Assembly (NCBI GenBank): GCA_027021185.1
Contig: JALUUU010000150.1
Coordinates: 1-9,386, forward strand
Direction of reading: 5' to 3'
From: an archaeon
GTDB taxonomy: Archaea; Hydrothermarchaeota; Hydrothermarchaeia; Hydrothermarchaeales; JALUUU01
Length of the DNA stretch: 9,386 bases
Shown: positions 1 to 5,735 of the stretch, one piece after another
Position numbering within the stretch: the first letter of the stretch is position 1
How the letters are laid out: each line of letters begins with the position of its first letter
Notes under the pieces: model-generated
Told to the model about the DNA's origin: nothing
The model's input: only the letters and a program-made list of their open reading frames with translations
Databases searched by the model: none
Position numbers and translations under genes: made by a program

Positions 1-1
1 C

Positions 2-103
2 CAAAAAGACGAGATAAAAGATATACTTAAGGCCGCCAACTGGAAGGAGAGGCCTATCCCTGATCCAACGCTTCTAGAACGCATGGTAAGGAGGAGGCAG
101 TAA
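2..103 (+). CDS. cdhA: CO dehydrogenase/ACDS alpha subunit, C-terminal end (partial)
   Basis: The frame beginning at base 2 runs without a stop to TAA at 101-103 and gives about 33 residues ending in ERMVRRRQ. It contains the segment WKERPIPDPTLLERM, which resembles the tail of archaeal CdhA, the Ni-Fe-S carbon monoxide dehydrogenase subunit of the acetyl-CoA decarbonylase/synthase complex. No cluster ligands are visible because only the tail lies in the window. The main support is position: it ends 2 nt before cdhB, the usual cdhA-cdhB order. The ribosome-binding site of cdhB lies inside its last codons, which suggests translational coupling. The identification rests on a short segment plus synteny. 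Confidence 0.8.
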   Translation, partial: QKDEIKDILKAANWKERPIPDPTLLERMVRRRQ

Positions 104-105
104 AA

Positions 106-630
106 ATGAGGGTGACTTCTTGGGTACGGACGCATCACTCAGGGCCGAATCAGGCAAGACCTGTGACGCCTGATGCGGCCGCTAGGATTATTAAAAACGC
201 AGAGAAGCCAGCGCTCATAATAGGCGCCAGAATAACAGACAAGGACAGCGCCCCCCTAGAAAGGGCCATCCGCCTGGCCACGGCTGTGGATATGCCCATA
301 GTGGCCACCGCTCACTCTGGAAAATTCCTCGCTGAGCGCGGCTTCAAGAACTACGTAGAGATGGGCGTGGTCGAGATAACAAACGTCGCTACAGACGAGG
401 AATGGGAGGGAATCGAGGGATACGGCAGGCCTGATCTGGTAATCGTCCTCGGGGCTCATCTTGACCTTATGAATGCCACGTTCCAGAGCCTCAAGAATTT
501 CAGCGATATCCTGACATTGAATATCAGCAGATACTTCATGGTCAACGCCACTTACTCATTCCCCAACCTCGATGACGAGATATGGATGGAGTCCTTGGAC
601 GCATTATTGAAAAGACTGGAGGAACGTTGA
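106..630 (+). CDS. cdhB: ACDS complex epsilon subunit (CdhB)
   Basis: This 174-residue protein is the small epsilon subunit, which binds CdhA in the CO dehydrogenase component of the archaeal acetyl-CoA decarbonylase/synthase. Its role in the complex is structural or accessory in electron transfer; it carries no metal cluster, and no Cys is visible here. The family signature is seen as RPVTPDAAARIIKNAEKPAL (residues 19-38), the strand-glycine segment ALIIGARIT, and GRPDLVIVLGAHLDLMNATF (residues 107-126). Length is normal for the family (about 170). The ATG at 106 is preceded by GGAGG at 93-97 with 8 nt spacing, a spacing that recurs in this window. It is cytoplasmic and co-transcribed with cdhA. 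The usual downstream neighbour cdhC is absent; fwdB follows instead. Confidence 0.93.
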   Translation: MRVTSWVRTHHSGPNQARPVTPDAAARIIKNAEKPALIIGARITDKDSAPLERAIRLATAVDMPIVATAHSGKFLAERGFKNYVEMGVVEITNVATDEEWEGIEGYGRPDLVIVLGAHLDLMNATFQSLKNFSDILTLNISRYFMVNATYSFPNLDDEIWMESLDALLKRLEER

Positions 631-698
631 AAGAGGCTGAAGAGAATGGTGATGCTGTTAGTATATGGGCCCAGACGTGAAATGGCAGGGAAAAAAGA

Positions 699-2018
699 AT
701 GAATATGAGCAATAATGGCACAAGGCAAGTTCCAGATGTTATTTGCCCATTCTGCGGCTGCTTATGCGACGACATAGAGGTGGCTGTTTCGGGCAATAAG
801 ATAGAGAAAGTAAAGCACGCCTGTAAAATAGGCACTGCTAAGTTTCTCTACGCGTCCCTCCGCAGCCATCGCTTCACATCCCCCCTTATAAAGGTAGATG
901 GAGAATTTAAAGCCACCACCTTGGAGAATGCTCTGGAAAAGGCCGCCGAAATTTTAAAAGAGTCTAACAAGCCCCTGCTATACGGCTGGAGCGCCACAAG
1001 CTGCGAGGCCCAGCGGGTCGGCGTCGCCCTAGCGGAGGCCACGGGCGGGGTCATAGACGCCACGGTAACCGTCTGCCATGGACCGTCTATTCTTGCAATT
1101 CAAGATGTGGGATTCCCAAGCATAACCCTGGGGGAATGTAAGAACAGAAGTGACCTGGTAATATACTGGGGCGCTAACCCCATGGCCTCTCATCCAAGAC
1201 ACATGTCGAGGTATACATGTTTTCCCAGGGGTTTTTTCAGGGAACGGGGCCTGAAAGACAGGGAACTGATAGTGGTGGATGTTAGAAAAACGGATACGGC
1301 CAATATAGCTGGTACTTTTGTTCAGGTACGGCCCAATGAGGACTATGAGCTGGTGAGTGCCCTGCGGTGCATAGTAAATGGCGGCGAAATCACGTGCAAG
1401 GAGGTTGCTGGCGTCCCTAAGGAGGAGATTTACGTCCTGGCAGAGAAGATGATGAACTGCCACTTCGGCGTCCTGTTCTTCGGCCAAGGACTTACCCAGA
1501 GCTATGGCAAAATCAGGAATATCGACAACGCCATTTCCCTAGTTAGGGATCTTAACAGACACACAAAGTTCTCCCTCGTTCCTATGCGCGGCCACTACAA
1601 TGTCACAGGTTTCGACGAAGTCCTAACATGGCAGACAGGCTATCCCTTTGCTGTCGACTTCTCCCGGGGGTATCCGAGATACAACCCCGGCGACACCACA
1701 ACGATAGACATTCTGCGTCGGGGAGAAGTGGATGCAGCCCTAATAATAGCCTCTGATCCAGGTGCCCATTTCCCTGCGAAGGCAGTGGAGCACTTGGCGA
1801 AGATCCCTCTTATAGCCATAGACCCCCACTGGACTCCCACAACAGAGATGGCCGATGTGGTAATACCCAGTGCCATAGTGGGGATAGAGACAGAGGGAAC
1901 GGCATACAGAATGGACACTGTTCCTTTGAAGCTGAGGAAGGTCATAGAGCCCCCTGAGGGGATTCTTCCTGACGAGGAGATATTGAAAAGATTACTGGAG
2001 ATGGTTATAAACGGTTAG
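699..2018 (+). CDS. fwdB: Formylmethanofuran dehydrogenase subunit B (catalytic, Cys type)
   Basis: This 439-residue protein is the molybdopterin- or tungstopterin-containing catalytic subunit that reduces CO2 to formate within the formylmethanofuran dehydrogenase complex, the first step of the archaeal methyl branch. The N-terminus has a [4Fe-4S] motif with C16, C19, C23 and C42 (CPFCGCLCDD, then KHACKIG). The conserved TVCHGPS motif at 124-130 supplies C126 (TGC at 1074) as the metal ligand, so this is a cysteine and not a selenocysteine enzyme. The C-terminal half has oxidoreductase motifs such as MRGHYNVTGFDEVLTWQTGY and IPSAIVGIETEGTAYRMD. Length is close to the family norm of about 430. 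The ATG at 699 (or 705) is set by an in-frame TGA at 678-680; GGG at 688-690 gives a weak SD 8 nt upstream. It lies 68 nt after cdhB. No other fwd subunit gene is in the window, which is unusual. Confidence 0.93.
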   Translation: MNMSNNGTRQVPDVICPFCGCLCDDIEVAVSGNKIEKVKHACKIGTAKFLYASLRSHRFTSPLIKVDGEFKATTLENALEKAAEILKESNKPLLYGWSATSCEAQRVGVALAEATGGVIDATVTVCHGPSILAIQDVGFPSITLGECKNRSDLVIYWGANPMASHPRHMSRYTCFPRGFFRERGLKDRELIVVDVRKTDTANIAGTFVQVRPNEDYELVSALRCIVNGGEITCKEVAGVPKEEIYVLAEKMMNCHFGVLFFGQGLTQSYGKIRNIDNAISLVRDLNRHTKFSLVPMRGHYNVTGFDEVLTWQTGYPFAVDFSRGYPRYNPGDTTTIDILRRGEVDAALIIASDPGAHFPAKAVEHLAKIPLIAIDPHWTPTTEMADVVIPSAIVGIETEGTAYRMDTVPLKLRKVIEPPEGILPDEEILKRLLEMVING

Positions 2019-2080
2019 CGTACATACGAGACCTATGTCTAAGAAAGCGAGGCCAAGTCTTCATAAGTATGCTAATTTGT

Positions 2081-2096
2081 GAATAAAATTTAAATA
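2081..2096 (+). promoter_or_regulatory. Archaeal BRE/TATA promoter of the winged-helix gene
   Basis: An A-rich BRE-like stretch (2081-2088) is followed by TTTAAATA at 2089-2096. A start about 25 nt downstream of the TATA centre falls near 2117-2121, giving a leader of only about 10 nt before ATG 2129. The same AAATTTAAATA core recurs upstream of the 49-residue gene. Confidence 0.55.
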
Positions 2097-2128
2097 TTAT
2101 TAATAGCTACGTAGGAGTGGGAGTCAAA

Positions 2129-2422
2129 ATGTCCCCAGAGGAATTGATTAAATGGGTTCTCTCGGTGGACAGGCGCTACCTTGCTCTAACAGCCTTTAAA
2201 GATAAGCCCATCTTGAAACCCTCGGAGGTAGCTCAGAAGAACAACCGTTCTGTACAGAATATTAACCGCGCCTTTCATGAGCTAGAGGAAAGGGGCCTAG
2301 TAGAGAACATAACTCCCGGCAAGCATTCCTGGAATAAGTACATGTTAACCGATTCCGGGAAGGATGTCCTGAGGGGGCTCTTACAGAAGCTCGAGGAAAA
2401 ATTCGTCACTAAAACGGCCTGA
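2129..2422 (+). CDS. Winged helix-turn-helix transcriptional regulator
   Basis: This small (97 residues from ATG 2129) cytoplasmic DNA-binding protein is of the archaeal MarR/ArsR-like winged-helix type. Residues from about 27 (LKPSEVAQKNNRSVQNINRAFHEL) form the helix-turn-helix. The following ERGLVENITPGKHSWNKYMLTDSGKDVL is the beta-wing and the usual 'LTdkGrevl' end. A helical C-terminal tail may dimerise. No ligand or metal-binding site is visible. An in-frame GTG at 2117 would add four residues, but GGAG at 2120-2123 five nt before ATG 2129 favours the ATG. It has its own promoter and is not simply the tail of the cdh-fwd operon. A 14-bp palindrome overlaps its stop codon. Its target is unknown; local control of fwdB or of itself is a guess from position. 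Confidence 0.82.
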   Translation: MSPEELIKWVLSVDRRYLALTAFKDKPILKPSEVAQKNNRSVQNINRAFHELEERGLVENITPGKHSWNKYMLTDSGKDVLRGLLQKLEEKFVTKTA

Positions 2423-2452
2423 GATATATCTCAATACACAGAGCTCTTTTTT
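2420..2452 (+). terminator. Palindrome overlapping the stop codon, then a T-run
   Basis: TGAGATATATCTCA (2420-2433) is a perfect 14-bp palindrome that includes the TGA stop of the regulator gene. A T6 run follows at 2447-2452. The T-run would serve as an archaeal terminator. The palindrome has no loop, so it suits a dimeric protein binding site better than an RNA hairpin. Confidence 0.4.
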
Positions 2453-2496
2453 CTATGCCATTACATTGCCTAAATATGGAAGCACAACCATAACCC

Positions 2497-2509
2497 AAAA
2501 ATTTAAATA
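2497..2509 (+). promoter_or_regulatory. TATA promoter of the 49-residue gene
   Basis: CAAAAA is followed by TTTAAATA at 2502-2509. The predicted transcript start is near 2530. This would give a leader of about 105 nt before ATG 2637, unusually long for an archaeal mRNA and filled with inverted repeats. Confidence 0.5.
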
Positions 2510-2546
2510 GTTTATAATATGTCCTAATATTCATTCATAGAAGGTT

Positions 2547-2630
2547 CCTGGACTGGTCCAGGTCTAAGCGGCTTTGCCCGTGACAGGCTCTTAAAAATAT
2601 CACCCGTGGGCTCTCCTCGTTAAAAAGGAG
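2547..2630 (+). promoter_or_regulatory. Structured 5' leader with sequestered Shine-Dalgarno
   Basis: Three helices can be drawn. (a) CCTGGA 2547-2552 pairs with TCCAGG 2557-2562 around loop CTGG; as DNA the repeat is CCTGGAC-TG-GTCCAGG. (b) GCCC 2576-2579 pairs with GGGC 2608-2611, stacked on GTGA 2580-2583 with TCAC 2600-2603, leaving a CCGT bulge. (c) CTCCT 2613-2617 pairs with AGGAG 2626-2630, which is the Shine-Dalgarno of the next gene, 6 nt before its ATG. The last helix would block ribosome access unless opened. This is a hand fold only, and no known riboswitch class was recognised. Confidence 0.35.
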
Positions 2631-2636
2631 CAGGAA

Positions 2637-2786
2637 ATGTCCGAAACCGGAGATCTGGATATAAAAAAGCTGCCTGCTCAATTTAAGAAGTTCGCTGAGA
2701 GGCACAAAAAATCCATATCAAAAAGAACCATAAAACCTTCAAAACCAGTGAATAAAGGAGAGTTTGAGGGAGAATTGAACAGCTAA
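2637..2786 (+). CDS. Small basic protein of 49 residues, unknown function
   Basis: ATG 2637 to TAA 2784-2786 encodes 49 residues. The start has the best kind of support available here: AGGAG at 2626-2630 with a 6-nt spacer, and a TATA promoter about 130 nt upstream. The protein has an acidic start (MSETGDLD), a helix-prone Lys/Arg/Phe stretch (LPAQFKKFAERHKKS) and a flexible Lys/Pro tail (TIKPSKPVNKGEFEGELNS). It has no membrane segment, no Cys and no signal peptide. Nothing in it is recognised. A nucleic-acid-binding or partner-binding peptide is conceivable from the charge pattern, but that is inference. The structured leader suggests its translation is controlled. Confidence 0.5.
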   Translation: MSETGDLDIKKLPAQFKKFAERHKKSISKRTIKPSKPVNKGEFEGELNS

Positions 2787-3005
2787 GGAGAGATTTTTAT
2801 AATCACCATATCCCTGAAATTAAAAACGTGCGATAAGTCCGATAAGTGGTGGGCAAGGTTGGAGGATGCCCTTGAATGATGAACCGTCGTCTATTTGCTA
2901 TGGTCAATATTCTTGTCCGTCGCTTTAAAATCGTAGCCTGTAATGCCAAGATCTATGGCACGCGATATCGAGGAATGGCTGGAGGTAGCAATCGTTAAAG
3001 CAGAG
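2787..3005 (+). other. Gene-poor stretch with short reading frames and a 9-bp tandem repeat
   Basis: No convincing gene is seen. A tandem repeat CGATAAGTC-CGATAAGTG occupies 2831-2848, and a hairpin GGGCA/TGCCC (2861-2881 region) can be drawn after it. Two overlapping short frames look mildly protein-like. One is 2876-2998 (40 codons, starting MMNRRLF). The other is 2943-3029 (28 codons, containing ARDIEEWLEVAIVKAELFK). Neither has a Shine-Dalgarno. They may be remnants of a decayed gene. Confidence 0.3.
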
Positions 3006-3016
3006 TTATTTAAAAT
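3004..3016 (+). promoter_or_regulatory. TATA promoter of the purC transcript
   Basis: TTTAAAAT at 3009-3016 is the best TATA candidate before purC. The predicted start near 3036-3040 coincides with the 5' edge of the first leader hairpin. This implies a leader of about 165-170 nt. Confidence 0.4.
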
Positions 3017-3035
3017 TGTAAATCAATAAAGTAGA

Positions 3036-3190
3036 AGAGAGGAGGTTGCCTCTCTAAATTGAAAAAGCGGTATTAGGATAAAATGTGTTTCCAAATTTGG
3101 CTGGAAACCACTATTCCCCTGGTCGTTGATACATGGGATGAAGCCGTTGAGTGCCTATGTCTCAGGGGCTTTCCGGCCTGAATGTGGAAG
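3036..3190 (+). promoter_or_regulatory. Long structured purC leader, candidate cis-acting RNA
   Basis: Hand folding gives the following helices. H1 is AGAGAGG 3036-3042 with CCTCTCT 3049-3055 (perfect, 6-nt loop). H2 is GTTTCCA 3087-3093 with TGGAAAC 3102-3108 (perfect, 8-nt loop). H3-outer is CCCCTG 3116-3121 with CAGGGG 3163-3168. H3-inner, nested inside it, is ACATGGG 3131-3137 with CCTATGT 3154-3160 (one G-T wobble), leaving an asymmetric internal loop of 9 and 2 nt and a 16-nt apical loop. A weak TTTCC/GGAAG helix (3170-3190) may follow. The SD of purC begins at 3197. Its position before a purine-biosynthesis gene suggests metabolite or protein control, which is inference. No consensus of purine, PRPP, ZTP or other riboswitches was recognised. 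A 32-codon frame (3083-3181) lies within it. Confidence 0.4.
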
Positions 3191-3196
3191 TTGACT

Positions 3197-3212
3197 GGAG
3201 GTGATAAAAACG
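3197..3212 (+). promoter_or_regulatory. Strong Shine-Dalgarno that conflicts with the GTG start of purC
   Basis: GGAGGTGAT at 3197-3205 is complementary to the 16S rRNA 3' end and overlaps the only upstream canonical start, GTG 3201. GGAGG plus 8 nt leads to ACG 3210. The same 8-nt spacing separates GGAGG from the ATG of cdhB and from the TTG of the ferritin gene. See the purC entry. Confidence 0.5.
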
Positions 3213-4250
3213 GGCAGTGTAAAAGACCTAAAAGTTTTAAAAAAACCCACGAAGGATGAGATGGGTGTTGGTAGATTCTATTTCTCAGACAGATATTCTG
3301 TATTTGATTGGGGAGAAATGCCGGATCACATTAAAAATAAGGGGGCCGCCTTGTGTACGATGGGGGCCTACTGCTTTGAAAGGTTAGAGGAAAAAGGAAT
3401 AAAAACCCATTACCGGGGGGTGCTCCAGCAGGGGAAATTGGTGAGGGTGGATGAATTAGAAGAACCCACTAACATTATGGAGATAAGCTTGGTTAGGGTA
3501 ATTCGTCCAGTTTTTGTTGACGGAAAATACGATTACAGCATGTTTACACCCCATTTGAGCAATTTTTTAATACCTCTCGAGATCATATATCGAAATGGGT
3601 TGCCTGAAGGCTCAAGTGTATTCAGAAGATTAAAGAAGGGACTAAAACCAGAGGATTTAGGGTTAGATCACTATCCAAAGCCGGGAGAACGTCTTAAACA
3701 ACCGATTTTTGATGTATCAACGAAACTAGAGGAAAGGGATAGATACATAACGTGGGAAGAGGCCCAGAGGCTTGCGGGGCTATCTGGGGAAGAGATCGGA
3801 AAAATCAAGGAAAAATTAATGGCAGTGGATAATTTGATCACGGAAATTGCTGCAAAGGCTGACTTAGAGAACGAGGACGGGAAAATTGAGCTGGCGTTTG
3901 ATCCTAAAAGAGAATTAATGGTCGTAGACATTGTTGGGACCTTGGATGAATGCAGGTTTACGCATAAAGGCATACATGTGAGCAAAGAAATTGCCCGGCA
4001 GTTTTATATAGAAACCTCTTGGTACAGGGATGTCGAGGAGGCGAAAAGGTCCGCCAAAGCTAAGGGAATTAAAGATTGGAGGACCTTGTGCAGGTCTCAA
4101 CCGCCTAGACTGGATCCGGATCTGGAGAGGATAATATGCAATATGTATATGGCGGCCGCAAATGAATGTACCGGGTTAGACCTCTTCGATGCACCAAAAC
4201 TCGTGGATGTTATAAGGGAATACGAAAACTATGCTGCCGAAAAAACGTAA
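3201..4250 (+). CDS. purC: SAICAR synthetase (phosphoribosylaminoimidazole-succinocarboxamide synthase)
   Basis: PurC joins CAIR and aspartate with ATP to make SAICAR in de novo purine synthesis, in the cytoplasm. The protein is the long archaeal form (349 residues from GTG 3201). Visible landmarks are GSVKDL near the N-terminus, the nucleotide-binding region GRFYFSDRYSVFDWGEMPD (24-42), IPLEIIYRNGLPEGSS (124-139), STKLEERDRYI (173-183), and the catalytic/substrate segment MVVDIVGTLDECRF (240-253). The C-terminal helical part (WYRDVEEAK to the end) is typical of this subgroup. Start choice is problematic: an in-frame TGA at 3192-3194 limits extension, and GTG 3201 sits inside the Shine-Dalgarno. 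Starting at ACG 3210 would give MGSVKDL with ideal spacing. It is followed after 17 nt by the antiporter gene, probably in the same transcript. Confidence 0.93.
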   Translation: MIKTGSVKDLKVLKKPTKDEMGVGRFYFSDRYSVFDWGEMPDHIKNKGAALCTMGAYCFERLEEKGIKTHYRGVLQQGKLVRVDELEEPTNIMEISLVRVIRPVFVDGKYDYSMFTPHLSNFLIPLEIIYRNGLPEGSSVFRRLKKGLKPEDLGLDHYPKPGERLKQPIFDVSTKLEERDRYITWEEAQRLAGLSGEEIGKIKEKLMAVDNLITEIAAKADLENEDGKIELAFDPKRELMVVDIVGTLDECRFTHKGIHVSKEIARQFYIETSWYRDVEEAKRSAKAKGIKDWRTLCRSQPPRLDPDLERIICNMYMAAANECTGLDLFDAPKLVDVIREYENYAAEKT

Positions 4251-4267
4251 AAGAGTGGTCCAAATAA

Positions 4268-5404
4268 ATGGCGGAAATTGGATTTCTTTTGCTTAACTTA
4301 GCTATTATCCTGACCGCCGCCAAGATAGGCGGCGAAATAGCTGAGAGAATAAACCAGCCTGCTGTTCTTGGGGAGCTTATAGCAGGGGTATTGCTGGGAC
4401 CTAGCATGTTGGGTATTGTTGAGCCTCTGGAGCTTATTAAGTTCCTCGCAGAAATCGGCTTGATCCTCCTGCTCTTTAAGGTTGGATTAGAGTCAGACAT
4501 TACAGAGCTGATGCGGGTTGGACCTTCGGCCGGTATTGTGGCTGTAACAGGTTTAATCGCCCCATTTATCCTGGGATACTTTATCATCCTCTGGCTCGGC
4601 ATGGAGCCCCTAGTCGCTATTTTCATAGGTGCCACTTTGACAGCCACCAGTATAGGCATTACTGCCCGCGTCCTGGCTGATATGAACAAGTCAACCACTA
4701 GGGAGGCCAGGATAATACTGGGTGCCGCGGTACTCGACGATATCGCTGGACTGCTTATTCTATCCATAGTGACCAGCATGGTCACGGTAGGAGCCGTATC
4801 GGCGATGGATATTGTTAGGATAAGCGTATCCGCGGCTGTTTTCCTGGCCCTTGCTATCGTGGTCGGTATAAGGACTGCGCCCAGCCTCCTTAGGATTGTT
4901 CTAAGAATGAGAGTTAGGGGAAGGATCATAGTAGCGGCTTTCGTGTTTAGCCTTTGGCTGTCATACCTGGCGGACCTGGTCGGGTTGGCCACCATAGTGG
5001 GGGCGTTTGCGGCTGGGCTTATCCTGGCTAAAACAGATCAGCGGGTGCATATAGAGGAGATGATAAAACCCATGACCGACATCTTCGTGCCTATATTTTT
5101 CGTGTCTATCGGGATATTGGTGGATCTCAGAACCTTCCTTGACTTGAAGGTGCTGTACGTGGCAGGGCTTTTAGTGGTCGTGGCCATCCTAGGAAAGATG
5201 CTCACCGGATTCACTGTGCGAGGAAAAGTAAATAGGCTAGCCATAGGTGTGGGGATGATTCCTCGGGGAGAGGTGGGCCTTATTTTCGCAGGTATCGGGA
5301 TCTCTCTGGGAGTAATAGATGATGCTTTATACTCCGCTCTCATTCTGATGGTAATCGTGACCACATTCCTCACCCCTATCATGATGAAGAAAGTGCTCAA
5401 GTAG
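4268..5404 (+). CDS. CPA2-family Na+/H+ antiporter (NapA/KefB type)
   Basis: This integral membrane cation/proton antiporter has 378 residues and about 12-13 hydrophobic helices, close to the size of a bare transport domain. Typical features are GELIAGVLLGPSMLG (35-49), LILLLFKVGLESD (65-77), the discontinuous helix TLTATSIGITARVL (123-136), and AAVLDDIAGLL with the double-aspartate ion site D157-D158. A lysine in AILGKMLTGF (K310) matches the charged residue of the electrogenic NapA group, and GMIPRGEVGLIF (329-340) is a family signature. The DD plus Lys pattern suggests electrogenic exchange of Na+ for protons. There is no C-terminal TrkA/RCK domain, so direct nucleotide or K+ gating as in KefB/C is unlikely. 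There is no clear SD upstream of ATG 4268. The frame ends in tandem TAG TAG. Confidence 0.9.
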   Translation: MAEIGFLLLNLAIILTAAKIGGEIAERINQPAVLGELIAGVLLGPSMLGIVEPLELIKFLAEIGLILLLFKVGLESDITELMRVGPSAGIVAVTGLIAPFILGYFIILWLGMEPLVAIFIGATLTATSIGITARVLADMNKSTTREARIILGAAVLDDIAGLLILSIVTSMVTVGAVSAMDIVRISVSAAVFLALAIVVGIRTAPSLLRIVLRMRVRGRIIVAAFVFSLWLSYLADLVGLATIVGAFAAGLILAKTDQRVHIEEMIKPMTDIFVPIFFVSIGILVDLRTFLDLKVLYVAGLLVVVAILGKMLTGFTVRGKVNRLAIGVGMIPRGEVGLIFAGIGISLGVIDDALYSALILMVIVTTFLTPIMMKKVLK

Positions 5405-5435
5405 TAGCCAGAGTGCACGAATTTATCAGTAAAAA

Positions 5436-5446
5436 TTCTATTTTTC
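5436..5446 (+). terminator. T-rich terminator after the antiporter gene
   Basis: TTCTATTTTTCC lies about 35 nt after the stop codon and contains T5 at 5441-5445. This is consistent with an archaeal T-tract terminator; there is no hairpin. A second T6 run lies at 5509-5514. Confidence 0.3.
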
Positions 5447-5539
5447 CGGCACTATCAAGAAAATTTTCACGCCTGCTCAGGAAGAGGCGACCTTTTCTAA
5501 TACTTTAATTTTTTGTGTAATATTATTGGTCGCTATTAC

Positions 5540-5716
5540 CTGATTCATAAGTGAGGCGGTCTCTGAACCAGACGCCTCCTGTAACAGCGCCTATGCCACC
5601 TCATTAGCCGCTGGAGGAGCTGTCGAAACCTATCAAACTTTAGAAAAAAGCAGCTCCTGAAGCTGCCATCCATGGAGTAAGCTCACAGCGGGACCTAGGT
5701 GGGCGACAGATTTTTC
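5540..5716 (+). ncRNA. Candidate structured RNA with alternative helices and a terminator
   Basis: This stretch has no supported gene but many inverted repeats. H1 is GAGGCG 5553-5558 and TCT 5560-5562 pairing with AGA 5570-5572 and CGCCTC 5573-5578: nine pairs, one bulged G, 7-nt loop. H2 is CAGCG 5585-5589 with CGCTG 5609-5613. H3 is AGGAGCTG 5615-5622 with CAGCTCCT 5651-5658. H4 is GCAGCT 5650-5655 with AGCTGC 5661-5666 and excludes H3. H5 is GCTCAC 5681-5686 with GTGGGC 5699-5704 (one wobble), followed after 6 nt by T5 at 5711-5715. A TATA-like TACTTTAATTTT at 5501-5512 could place a start near 5535-5540. No known RNA family (tRNA, 5S, SRP, RNase P) was recognised. The call is a hypothesis. 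Confidence 0.33.
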
Positions 5717-5735
5717 TCTAGGATTCTGTTTGTCG

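Noticed and set aside
1074..1076. Possible selenocysteine form of FwdB
   Set aside because: The active-site codon is TGC, so it is a cysteine enzyme.
1029..1487. 152-residue minus-strand frame inside fwdB
   Set aside because: Shadow of fwdB with no family features and no start signals.
2874..2882. ATGATGA resembling a C box of a C/D guide RNA
   Set aside because: No CTGA D or D' box occurs at the required distance downstream.
4210..4995. 261-residue frame antisense to the antiporter gene
   Set aside because: It is a low-complexity Ile/Ser/Thr/Pro-rich mirror of a hydrophobic gene; the plus strand carries a clear protein family with conserved motifs.
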